From Symsagittifera roscoffensis (taxonomy: Eukaryota > Xenacoelomorpha > Acoela > Convolutidae): DNA of 64,000 bases. The stretch lies in the NCBI RefSeq assembly GCF_963678635.1, contig NC_087071.1, positions 42,298,153-42,362,152 of the forward strand, read 5' to 3'. A program made the translations under genes and the position numbers. Shown one piece after another: positions 34,891 to 46,900 of this stretch. The notes beneath the pieces are model-generated. The model did not search any database. It was given only the letters and a program-made list of their open reading frames with translations, and had not been told where the DNA came from. Within the stretch, counting starts at the first letter, position 1. Every line of letters starts with the position of its first letter.

Positions 34891-35997
34891 TTTCATGTTT
34901 TTGGTTTTCGTACATGTTTCTGTCGGTTCATTCTCCGTTTTTTAAACGCCATTTTTTTAAAATCTGGTTTGGTTTTTATTAGTTTACTTTTTGAAGCATG
35001 AGTTTTGTTCCAATTTAAACAGTTTTGCTATAACTGGAACTTCACAAATATTAAAAATTACCATCCCTGAGTTTTTTTTTAAATTTTTTAAAATTATTTT
35101 AACATTCAAACGATTTCAGTTTATGTTGTATCGACATAGTCAGCTTGTTTCGCGAAATTCCGCGCAAAATATATCCGTTTTGGCCTATGTGTTTCAGTTC
35201 GGATGGGCCGTGAAAACTATTTTAAAATTTTTTTTATGACAAGAGTTTTGTTTTCGGCTCATTAGGTTTCGACCCAACGTTTGTTTCCTTTGTTGTCGCT
35301 CGGTATTTGATTTCCATTTTTTAAGGCCTGTTTATGAACTGCATCCGATACAAATATGAAGTTTTTGAAGCTGTTATTTTCAATTTTTGTCAAGTTATTT
35401 TCAAGTAATTTTCTCCAACATAATTTTTTAGAAATTTTTTTGACTTGTCTTTTTTTCATTCACTATGTCGTAGCGCAATGTGTTTTTTTTTGCATCGCAA
35501 GTGTTGCGAAGCTCCGTTTCGCCTCCGTGTATTCACAAAACTTCAATCAATTTGCTCTTAAGCTTGATCTTTTTTGAATGGCAAGTGGCGTGAAGCTCAG
35601 CATTGCCTCTGTAAAATTCGGGTTTTGAACGATTTTTGGTGGTGGGAGGGGGGGGGGGGCAGGGCATTAAGGATTTTGGTGAAGATGACGTACAGTTTTT
35701 TATGTCGAATTAAATGAGTATTCAGCTATACCGAAATACTTTTTTGCCAAAATTTTTTCCCAGATGCGAATGTTTTTTTTTGCTTTCGAAACGCAGTAGG
35801 GATAGTTGTAAAATAGTACCAAAGGAAGGCCTCTAAAACCCCCTGTTGTCTGGCATTGCTAGAATACCCTATACGAATAATGTGTCGATTTTGTTAAAAT
35901 AGTTACAAATATTTCAAATAGTTTTTTTTTGTTTTTTTTTAAAGTTTTTAAAAATGAGTTTAGGTAAAATTGTACAGATTTCTTCAGATTTCGAATT
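34891..35997. other. Spacer upstream of TEX9
   Basis: AT-rich, with one G-run (about 35647-35659). No gene or TATA-type promoter could be assigned. The TEX9 promoter and 5' untranslated region should lie in its right part. Confidence 0.4.
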
Positions 35998-38900
35998 ATG
36001 AGCAGAGGTTCCAGTGCTATATCGTCAAATGCCTCTACGAAACGAAACACATATTCAACCTTAGCTGGTGGTGATTATCTCAGCAAGGAGGATGAATACA
36101 GTCGATTGAATGCAGAATTGGAAGCGCGCACTGCTTCTCTGTTGAAGGATGCGGAGTCTGTGTTAAAACATAATGAGAAGTTGCTGGGAGAAGATGGAGA
36201 TACAAGCGAAGAAGTTCATATGAGGTGAAAAATTGTTTTGATTATAAATTTTCAGTTATTTGTCAAAAACTAGAAAGACGCATCCACCAGCTCTTCAGTT
36301 CTTTGAAGAGAACCAATGTCGGGCCGATGCTTAATATTTTCATGCAGTTGTTGTGGTTATTTTTCTGGGTTTGGTAATGTTGCCTCATCCTCAAAGAAAA
36401 ACGAGAACGAAAAACATCCGACCTTTTCATGGGGAGAAGTGATTATTCACTGCAAAAATGAAGATCCACTAGAGAATCAAGTAAAAATATTTCTTACGTC
36501 CTTTATTAATTAGACCGTACGTCTAATTGACTAAAAGAAAAGACGTATCGTCTAAATGATTCCTACCTTTTGTATACATTTAGAATAAACCTCCAAAATA
36601 CCAATTATATTGACTAGATTTTTTTCGTTAATGCGTGGTATCAAATGAAATGTGTAATTGTTAATCTGAAATAGGTTTCGCTTGAACTAATTACTATTGT
36701 TGTAGCTGAAAAAGCAAAATGCTTTCACAAACCGCTTAAAATAGGACTTTTTCGAAGTTATTTACTCTTGTATTAATTGAGATCGATTTGTGTTTTTTTG
36801 TATCAGATCCCGAGGCATTGGATTCTCATTTGGAGATGTCCGCTACGAAGAAGAATCTTACGAGACATCACATGACACAAAGTATGACTCGTCCAATGCC
36901 TATGCAGAAGACACGAATGAAGATCCGAAATCGTTAGAAATGTCACATGAAGACTATGGAATGTCTCTTGAGGAACAACTGAGATCAGGTGGTGGAATGG
37001 GTGAGTGCTTGGACCACGGCGTTGAAAAAGAAATTGATGGAAATAATTTTAATAAATTGAATTTTAATCGATTTTTCCCGTAATTTTTTTGCTTGTAATT
37101 AGCAGGCGTTAGTCAATCGGAAGATGGGACTTTTTTGCAAATACGCAACTTGTCTAACAGAAGCATTGATCATTTGATAGCTTGTTTAAATCAGTTTAAT
37201 TTCTGAATCTCATGAACGTTTAAATGGAGGTTACGTCCATACGTGGCAGTCCGAAAGGCAATGGTTCGAATGCGGCCAGGACCTCATGTTGATAGCTGAT
37301 TTTTTTTAGTTTTTGGGCCTTTGAGCCAACGTTTTTCAGCTTTTTTGTGGAAAATTTTGACCTCCCATGGAAAACTAATTTATATTTAATACTACCGAAC
37401 CTAACAGTAGTTTCATTTTAAAAAAATTGACCAATAGAGAACAATGAAAAGTGTTTTGAAAAAAAAATTACATGATAAAGGCCAGTTGGCTGAATTGACA
37501 GGTGGGACTCAAGGGATGCCAGGAAGTTCTGCAGGCACTGCAAGTGGTAGGAACAGTAGAGCAATGACAGCCATGGGATCCAATGGTAATGTCCTTCAAA
37601 ACAAGGTCAGCTTAGCAATAACTTATTTTGATCGTTATGTATTAGACATTGTCTGAGTTTTTGAGATAAGTTTTTTGAAGAACAATTCAGGTTTTCAGTG
37701 CATGTTAGTTTGATGTGATGGACAGTTTTTTGTAATACACTTAAGTCATACTCAGTTTCCAGATATCAAGCGTAGTTCCAGTGAATCTGAAGAGTATTCC
37801 ATGAACAATAGTTTTTCTCCAAAAGGCTGTTTACAAATGACGGCAAATATTCGATGTAAAATGTAAATCAATTACAAGTGCTTCAAAACGATGGGAACAG
37901 TGATAAACACTTTCCTCCTCTTGTTTATAAGTTATTGAAGTTCGTAATATCCATTGATTTTTATCTCACCAAACAAAATTCATTCCAGGGTCGACAAGGA
38001 GCGAAAAGTGCTTCCGCAGTATCCAAGCCAATTACTCCAAAGCGACCAGTCTCAGGAGTTGCCAGAACAAACAAGACCCAAAATGTCAAATCGAAAGCTG
38101 ATTTTGTAGCTACTCCTAGTCAAGTGGCAGCTGCAACATTACAAAGCACGATAGCCAGGTAAGAATTAATAATTTCGAGAATTGGTGGACTAAAAAACTG
38201 TTATTTATTTCATTCGTTTGAGGTATAATAGTTTCTCAAAATCACAGAGATCCCAGATTGGAAGGGTGCATAAGAGCATACACATGTTTCAGTTACGTAA
38301 CCTTGTTACTGAGTTTTCCTAATTTTTATGTGATTGACTATGCCAAACTTCGTCTCAGTTTTGATTAGGTAATTACATGCTATTCCACCGTATTTTAACC
38401 TCAAAGGGAAATTCGCTTCTTATTTCGTATTTTTATTTTTGCTTCATTAATGACTGCGGTTTGTACAGGATAGAAAAAGAGAGTGATAACACAGCAGGAG
38501 AAGCCGATAACACCAATGAGGCAGATGACCTTGGAGTTGCGAGTGAGTTGGGATCTGCAGCTGTGAACAGATTCCTGAAGGCCAAACTAAGAGTGCTTCA
38601 GGAGGAGCTAGACCGGATGTCGAGGGAGTTGAACAAAAAAGAGCAGGAGAATCTGAAAATGCAGCACAAGCTGAAGGTGGGCACATAACCAAAGAGAACA
38701 ATTTTTTTGAGCTGCAGCATTTTTAGCGGGTTTTAAAAAAATCGGATTATCAAAAGTGCAGTTAATTGTCTGGTTCTGAGAAAACATATCTTTCCAGGGT
38801 TTGAACGGTTAATCTAAAGGATTGAAGTGGGAAATAAGGTCCAGTTAAGCTCGTCAACTATAATAGTGTGTCCCCTAAAAATTAGATCTGAAAGATGGGT

Positions 38901-39338
38901 TCCGCTTTTTTGAAGTTTTCAAGAACGAAGTAAACAATTGATGCAAATGCTAAATTTCACTTAGCTGTAATATTTTATAGCTCAATTTGTTTTCAAGAAC
39001 TGAACAACCTTACGTACGTGTACCCAGTTTCTTAAGTAAGGTTCAGTGTTTTTAAGTATCGATAAACGTAGTTCAGACCTTTTTTGAGATCCTGTTAATT
39101 TTTCGTAGTTGTTCAGGAAAAGTCTTAACATCACTTTAACTCCTTATTTGATCACTATTAAACTTACTAATTTATATGATAACTTGTTTAGGAAGCAGAA
39201 GAAGAGCGTGGTAAACTGCAGAAGTCGACTAATAACCAGCAGAGTCAGGTGGACAAGTTCAAGAGGACAGTGGACGAGTGGCGGAGGAAGAGCGAGTCGG
39301 CCGAGTCACAGTTGATTCTACTCAAGAAGGAGTTGGAG
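35998..39338 (+). CDS. TEX9: TEX9-like coiled-coil protein, exons 1-6 (3' end missing)
   Basis: Exons: 35998-36224, 36807-37000, about 37502-37605 (acceptor unsure; the other in-phase AG gives 37481), 37989-38158, 38469-38676 and 39192-39338. Donors are GTGAAA, GTGAGT, GTCAGC, GTAAGA, GTGGGC and GTACGA, and phases agree. Exon 1 encodes EDEYSRLNAELEARTASL, like the N-terminal EEEYKRLNAELQAKTADV of vertebrate TEX9. Exon 5 encodes RFLKAKLRVLQEELDRM (TEX9: RFLKAKLHVMQEELDNV). Exon 6 encodes QQSQVDKFK (TEX9: QQSQVEKYK). The middle exons are Ser/Gly/Lys-rich and poorly conserved. Products of this family are coiled-coil proteins of testis and ciliated cells. The expected C-terminal exons are not found before 64000. 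Element B separates exon 6 from whatever follows, so the gene is either spliced across more than 24 kb or interrupted. Confidence 0.75.
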
Positions 39339-39407
39339 GTACGAACATAGACATATGCATTTTATCCTATTATTGTTAAGATAAATAATATTCATAATAA
39401 TGTTTTG

Positions 39408-39640
39408 TTGTTTAACTCAGATACTTATGAACATGCATTCGTTAGTAAAATGTTTCCAAGAAGGATTTAGAAGTACAAAGATAGACTGATAACATTTTGT
39501 CGTATTATATTGATAAAAATAACATTAAGATATTAAAAATAATATTAATAATAATAATTTGTTGTTCAACTCAGATACTTATGAACATGCATTGGTTAAT
39601 AAGTTTTGCTTAGAAGTGCGACGATGCACGGAAATATATA
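39408..39640 (+). repeat. ~153-bp intronic repeat, copies left of element B
   Basis: GTTGTTTAACTCAGATACTTATGAACATGCATT recurs as GTTGTTCAACTCAGATACTTATGAACATGCATT at an offset of about 153 bp (stretches given are split at 20 bases when quoted: ACTCAGATACTTATGAACAT is identical in both). Each is followed by an (A)AGGA-TTAGAAGTACAAAG-like tail that also resembles the end of TEX9 exon 6 with its donor (AAGGAGTTGGAG|GTACGAAC). A third copy lies right of element B. Confidence 0.65.
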
Positions 39641-39664
39641 AGACTCTCCTTTTTAAGATAGTAT

Positions 39665-40549
39665 TGTAACATTCGTCTGCTACAGTCACACATGAGGCTT
39701 AAGAAAAATAGGCCCTATAACCACTGGCTCAAGGGTCAGGGACACTATCTCTTGTGTTTTCCCACCTCAAGAACGGTCGGAGCCAGTTCGGTTCGCTTGT
39801 GACATGAGACTACGACCCGTTACAGCTTAAAGGCTACTACTAAAATATCCCCCCACTCTAGAATTAAGAACGTCCCCATACTTAGGTCTCTAGATACCCA
39901 AAATACATGAACGCCGTTAAAAACCGGGTTGGAACAATCCGTTAGGTTACTTTTTATTAGACAGTGTGACTTTGATCCATTTCAGATGGATCAACCTAAA
40001 ACTCGCCTTACCTCAACATAACAATCATAAAACACACTCTAGAAATTTAAATTAAGGACTCACATGTTGATGCGCTCAAGCACAGGAAGTAATTAAATGG
40101 GTGAGCAACTCTAGAATTAACTAAGGTAACTAGATAAGTTCAATGTTTATCAGTTTGAATGGTAAGGGTAAGTTTGAACTCAAGAACGAAGTTTTATGTG
40201 GACCATTGGGACACTCAAGCTGTCCACCCTTCCGTCGAAGGTTCACTCTGGTCCAGTTCGAATAATTGCTCTCTCGGGAATACTCTGTCTTCTATTTCAG
40301 ATAGGACAGCTCTACTCTTGTTCACTATGATGGAAATTGCGAATAGCAATTTCCCACTCGTTTTTTTCTGACAACTTTCCCGCAATTGTTCTAAAATTGT
40401 TCTCTTTTCCTTTTTTGATTTTCAGTTCTCGCGAGAAAATCGTGCATGACATGTTCCATTCGAAAATTTAAAAATTTAAATTTCACTCCAAAATCAAGTG
40501 TTTTCTGCTCTTCTCAAGGTCAAACTTCCAAATATGACCGACTGGCACA
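39665..40549 (-). repeat. Element B 3' LTR
   Basis: On the plus strand it begins TGTAACATTCGTCTGC and ends GACCGACTGGCACA. It matches 61698-62582 over all 885 bp except about one base. It contains a poly(A) hexamer (TTTATT on the plus strand at 39953-39958) and the hairpin at 39972-39994. Confidence 0.98.
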
Positions 40550-40562
40550 TACTCCCCGGACT
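40550..40562 (-). promoter_or_regulatory. Polypurine tract of element B
   Basis: On the sense strand AGTCCGGGGAGTA abuts the LTR start TGTGCC, the same junction as in element A. This is the expected plus-strand DNA primer. Confidence 0.65.
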
Positions 40563-40979
40563 CGAGATCGATGTCCTCATCGCGCGCTGTCTTCTGCCAG
40601 TGAGTCCCAGAAAAACCGAGTGTTGCTCAAGATACAGTGCCAGTGGTCATTTACAGAAGTTTGCAGCAGATTTAAGATTATCTACACCCCAAAATTCACG
40701 ACCATTTAAAATTTTCACACTATTGCTAAACAGCAACCAAAATCTGCATTTACCTGCACCTTTGAATTTTCGCTTTTCAAGCCAATCATTTAAAAATCTC
40801 TTTTGTCCTATTCAATCAGGAAATTGTCATGCAGCATTTCGATTTATATAATAGATATAGTATATTAGTAACAATATTTGCTTTGTTAAAATTTCTTTTT
40901 CGTGAATCCAAGTTTCACTCGGATTCACACTCAAGCCCCCTTTCCCTCTCAAGACTCAAGATCCATCCGATTTGCCCAT
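40563..40979 (-). other. 3' untranslated part of element B
   Basis: About 420 bp between the ORF2 stop and the polypurine tract. AT-rich and non-coding, with four CTTGAG hexamers on the sense strand towards the ORF2 end. Confidence 0.6.
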
Positions 40980-43900
40980 TCATCTCGTACTCTTCGCCTT
41001 GGAGGTACTGCATCCTGAAGTGCTAGATGCGGCAAACTGTCTCAACAGTTCCTCTTCATCATCGGAACTAATCACAATCTCCTCCCAAGCCTTCAGCTGT
41101 TCATAGGATCGCATCCATTCTCTCTGCTCCTGCAATCTCTTTGCTTGGTTGGGTAGTGCCTTCACCCTAGCTTCTCGGTTCAAGCAAAAGGAGTTGTGCA
41201 GGCTCAAGCTCACGTTCTTCGCCAGGTCTTCCTCTAGTATCGACTCCCTCGCTTTGGTATTGTCTCTAGACATCTTACCCACTCTCTTCCATCCCGTCGT
41301 GATCGCATTACGATGGGTTAGCAGGGGTCTCTTGAAAGCTTCCGGCCCAATCTCGGCCTGGAACTGTCGATACTCCTTTTGATGTTTTCTCATGTGATCT
41401 TTCGTTGCCCTGTACAGCCAAGACGTCAGTGTCGCCCGAAACCATGGAAAGTACCTCAAGCGACTCCATACGTGCCTGACTTCCGTCGGTATGGCGAATA
41501 CTTTGCACGCAGTCTCAAACAACTCAAGTCTCCTGCTGTAGTCTATCGCGTATATTGACTCAGCCGTTGGCGTCGTCGCCTCCCGATACTTCGTTATATT
41601 CTCTTCTATCCATCTCAGAGCTAACATCGTACTCACTACTAAGAGCGTCACCTTCTGCCGGTGATCCGGTAGTCCGATTGACCGAATCTCTTCCACATCC
41701 CACACCAGGCAAAGGTTCTTGTGATCTGGATACCACACCGTTTGTGCCAAACAGTGGCATGGGCATTCCCCATGAGAGATCTCAATGCTCCTGAGATTAC
41801 GCTCCCCTGAGGCTTCCAAGAGAGGCTCAAGCTCCATCATTTTCTCGTGCATCGTGTCATTGTCTTCCAGGTTTGGAGTACTTCCCACAGATTTCCCGAT
41901 CACGTTTTGTCTCTCGTGATCGCTTGTGTTTTCTCTTTCCAACTTCAGAAGATCTTCTCCCCAGATTTCGCTTAAGTCATCTCTCAATTCTTTTGGTACT
42001 GTCACTTTGATTTTTCTCAACAACTTGTGCGAGTGATGCGACATCCGAGCCAACCTCACGCACTTGGGCACTGAGAAGGCCTTGTCCACCAGTATTCTCT
42101 GGCTGGACACTTCCACCATCGCCATGTGTAGCGGGTAGTGACTTCCGCACAAGTTGGCCATCATTGACCCTATCAGCGATTTCGCGTTCAATGGCAAGCC
42201 ATAAGCTTCGCTCAGGGGAAATCCCATTTCCGCCTCAAGACCAACTTTCCAGCTCCGGATGTGTTTTTGAGTCACCTGCAACACCCCGGGCCATGATTCT
42301 ACGCTCAACGCCGTCACTAAATGATGCTCAGACTCCAGTCTCTCCAGTGCCTGCAGACCACACATTCTCGAGAAGAATCCGAGAGCTGTCGCTATATTCA
42401 CCGTGGTTCTCGCGTAACATTCCGCTATTATTTGCACTTCACTTTTCTCCCTTTCTGTGATGTCTTCGAACCAAGTGACCAGGTCTTCTTTTTGAAACGA
42501 CAGTATCCTGACGCATGACCGTCCATCGCAGATGTGCTCTCCGTTCCCACACGTCGAATCCAGACAGCTACCCGGCTCCAATTTCTTTGCTGACCCGGGG
42601 TCGCTCGTCCTTTCGCTTGGCTCTTGCATCTGGGGTGTGATTAGCTTATGTAGCACACTCAACTTCGCCAGATCTTCATCTTCCGTTGGGGCTAACCTCA
42701 CTCGCTCGGTGGTTTCCTCGATTAGACTCGCATGGGGATGTGGACACCAGGAGGGTCTTAGTAGCTTCCATATCACTCCCAAGTTCGTGGTTAACAAGCC
42801 ATTTCCACCGCCCATGTTCACTTCAACTCTCTTGTTTGAGCGCGGTATGCTTATCACCTCTGGTGTTTTCTCAAGAATCAGTCCCAGGCTCGGCCCCTCT
42901 TTCTCCACCGCGTCTATCTCCATTATCCTTTCTGTCCAAAACTTCAGTAGCTCCGCTACCTCATGGTTTCTGTGGGCTCCTCCAGCTTCCGAGTCTAAGA
43001 AGGGATTGTAGGCTATTCCCATCACTCCAGACACATATTGGTATTCCCCCTTCTCACTGAGTCTCGAGTACTGTTCTGACGAGGCCAGGTTACGGTGAAC
43101 ATCATGTTCTTCCTCGAACTTCTTATTAGAGAACCTCCGTACCTCGTCCAGCTTTCGATGGTTCTCTAAGGATAGTCTGGAACCATCTTCTTTCTCTATT
43201 CCTGTACTCTGATATACGTTCAAGATGATCGTTGAGACTCTTCTCTCCATGGTCTTACTTCCACTTGCTCTCTGGTGGCATGCCAGGATGGTGCTATCAG
43301 ACATCATTGACATTGTCCATCTCAAGAAACATGTGGCATCTTTTCTTCTAGCCAGGCTCAAGCCTGAATTGTCCCTGGCCACGTGTTGCATCAGTGCCTG
43401 ATACACCTCTAGCTTCTTGCTTCCCAACTTCAGCCTGTCATACGAGGTCAATGTCTCCAACTCTACTCCCACCAGACTCCAGGTGAACATTAATTGTCCC
43501 GCAGTTCTAACGAAGGGATTCGCCATTAGTGGCGGTGCTGATGAGGATGTTCTCATCGCCTCTTCAAAATGATCCTTCAACAAACTCTGCCAGGACCTCT
43601 TCAGATGACTTGCCATCTCTATCTTATTAACCTCGGCTTTTTGCTGGGTGGCCCAATTGCGTCGCCTGCGAGCTATTCCACTGTCCAACTTCTTCAAGCA
43701 GTCCTCCATTTCCTTCAATGTTTCGAGGGCCACCCACCACGTCCGGGAAGTGTTCCTCGTCTTGTTCCTCTCCAATAGATCACTCGTCACTTGTTTGCCC
43801 ATGTCCTGATGTGCCTTCGAGATCCATTCTTTGCCGATCTCCACTTCCCCTACCTGTCCGTTCGTTGAACCTCTCTTCACGTTTACCTTCTGAGGCTTGA

Positions 43901-46900
43901 AGTCTTCTTCTGACGTCGAACTGGTGGAAACCTCTATTTCCTTTTCTACTTCAAGTGGTTTCCTGAGCTCCGAGCTGTTCTTGTATGCCGCCGTCTTGCA
44001 TCGGGCCAAAACGATGGGCGCCGTCTCTCTCAAGTTTCCTTCCGAAACAGCATCCACTGAAGGACTACCCCATCCTTCCACTTCTCTCTTCCTCTTGCGA
44101 GTCTTCACCTCTCTGCTCGAGGGTGTTGTGGCTATCATCATTGATTCGACCTCTCCATCCACTCCTTCCAACTCTTGCCTCCCCCCTGCTCGAGCCTTAA
44201 GGATATTAGTACTTTTAATCATATTACTAGTCCCAACCTTATCCCTTTTTATATCATCAACCATTTTATCCACAGTTTTTTGTTTCAGAGTAGAGCTGTC
44301 CTCACACTTCTCTTTTCTAGTCTTCGATCGTGCGTTCCTCAGCTCCACTAGCTTGTTCAGCAGCTCTTTTCTTGCTTTCTCATCCAGGCCCGTTCCTATC
44401 AGGAGCGGTTCCCCGAATCTCACTACTGCGTCCCACAGTTCCTTCTTGAACTTGTCCAGCGTCGTCTCGCTGCCCACTTCTCGATTGAATTCCTCCAGGA
44501 ACTCCTGCCAAGCGTCATCCTCGAGAGATCCCAAGAATATGTCCCTGTTCCCTTCGAACGTGTTCTTCCCCCTTTCCTCCGAGCTCAAGAGTAACATCCC
44601 CATATTGAAGGTCTCACCTGCCAATGGCAACTCTAGGTTCTTCCGCGGAGACGGAATCAGGGGTGGTGTGGCAGTATCTGCCCAATTCTCCTCGCTCAAA
44701 TCCTTCAACAGCTCTTGAGTGGTGAGCTCCTCCCCTGATTGCCCTGGTTCAGGCGTATTCCCCACTTCCATGTCTTCACCAGCTTCACTGAGAGTTTCAT
44801 CCATACTCTCTTCTTCTGACTCATGTCTCCTTCTCTCGAGAATTTTCTTAAATCGGTCCTCGACGGGTCCGCTCCTGTTGTCTCCAGGTGCGTCCACGGA
44901 CAGTGGTGATGGTGTCGCAGGATCCAGCTTTTTGTATTCCGTCAGTGCTACGTGCAGTTGACCTGCTGCATCTAGTTCTGTTCCTTCCTGTCTTACTTCC
45001 ACCTGTTCCAAGCCATAGGGCGCCTTATATTTTCTCGTGGCAAATTTCATGTCGTCCACCAGTGCGACGTGCCCCTCCATCACGATCATCCTGCCATCAT
45101 CCCATATGGGCAACATGTTCTCAAGTTCTTCCTTCTCAAGAGTTCTCAAGACCTTCCTCACCTCATACCCTGGGGGCTGCGAACCTCTACTCTTTTTCGC
45201 TTGCGTCGTCCACGAGTTTACCTTCATCTCGCTGGTGTGGAAGTAGACCGCCGCCGTGTAGCCAATGAACAGGGGGTCCCAGCCATCAGTGAAATCCTTC
45301 TGCATTTCCTCCGCCGTCATCCTCGCCATTATGGAGGGAACTACCAAGGGACTATTCATTCCTAAGGTCATCCTCCTGACTGTCGGGAACTCAGGCATGG
45401 TGGCTGGTAGGATTTCTTTCTCCATTATGGCCTCCAGCTCCCTCTTGACTAGTGCAAAGCACTCCTTCCAGGCGGGGATTCTCAAGACTTCTCGTCCGTT
45501 GGCCGTCAATGGGTTTAGGTTCCAAAACTTTGGATACATTTCAATGGGGCCCTCTCGCTTGCCTCCCATTCTACATTGCATTTGTCCCCTGAAGTTGCAC
45601 ACCATCATCTCGGCATTTTTCACTTTTCCGAAGAGTACCGTGTTGCTCATACGCGCCCTGAGCACCTCCTGCTGACACCAATTCAGCGCTGTACCATCCA
45701 GTACGCTGATGAGACTCAAGTGCGTCACCGAGTGACGATACGTTATCACCAGGGGATCTGGAAACGCGTACGTCACTGCTGGACCATAGATGCAGGTCAC
45801 CACCTCCTCTAGACCCCGGATTATCCCCATTGGGTCCGACCTCATTGCCAGGCACAGGTCCGTCAACAGAGGCATCCCTCTGTTCGCCTTCTCCCATTCT
45901 TCTCTCGAGGTTGGGTTCTCATCTTCACCCGTCATGTATCGATTCTGCATCATGAGGTATTGCACCAGCAGTGTCTTCAACCCTGCGGCACACTTGTAGG
46001 AGCTGGTTTCAGTGCTCGTGTGGACTCTCCCCATAGACAGAGGTTCTCCATATTCCATTAACCGATGAAACGACACCAATTCCCCATGGGTCAAGAGTAT
46101 TAGTGCCAGATACCCATCAACTCGAAGTGTCTCCACTCCTCGACTAAACATGTATGCTGGGCCCATGTTGAACAAGTATCTGGGGTAAACCAAATACAGA
46201 GCCAAAAGCAGGCTGATGGACATGCCCAGTATCTCCTGTACGAAGGCTCCGAAGATAGTCGCCGTGGTGCCGAACACTCCTGCCAAGAATTCTCTCTCCC
46301 AGCAAGGACTCAAGAACTTGAGAATCTCGTAATCTCTCCTAGTCTTCAATTCGCCGTTGGCGTGCTCTCTCCAAAATCCTCCGATCGTCACTTCATTGGC
46401 GGCCGAGACAAATCTAACCACCGTCATGTCTCTCGTTTCCGCTAGCTCCAGTTGCTTCTCTAGAAAACTCCAGATTTGTTTCACGAGGAGTGGTGCTTCC
46501 TCCCTCGTCTTATTCGTGACGTTCTCCAGCCTTGGTGTCAGGAATGGCCACCAGCCATTCTCTTGAGTCAAGCGATATTTCATCGATTCTAACTGTTTCT
46601 CCGTCTCGACCACATTTCTTCTCTCGTTGTTGGGACCTCTAGTCCTGCTGGTGGAATTTGCAACTTTCACATCCATACTTCGGAACCACAGGCTGGCCGT
46701 CAACTGGTTTATCGCCGGGTGGTCGTCCCCGATGACTGGGCTGAACTTGAGTTGTCTAGCAAAGTTCGATATCTCTAGCAAGAGTACCTCATCCAATACA
46801 ATCAGGACGTCGGCCAGTCTGTAAAAGCCCCTCAGTGCATGAGATATGTCAGCCCATGCCGCTGGTAATTCTGATTTGTAAAGTCTCAAGTTCACTGGCT

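Noticed and set aside
39655-39670. Target-site duplication of element B
   Set aside because: Flanks share only TAT, which is shorter than the 4-6 bp expected and likely in AT-rich DNA.
43897-44718. 273-codon open frame on the plus strand opposite element B ORF2
   Set aside because: It is an antisense shadow of ORF2 with serine-rich low-complexity product. Several similar antisense frames (for example 49163-49888, 50483-51112, 55040-55744) lie under the two giant ORFs and have no domains.
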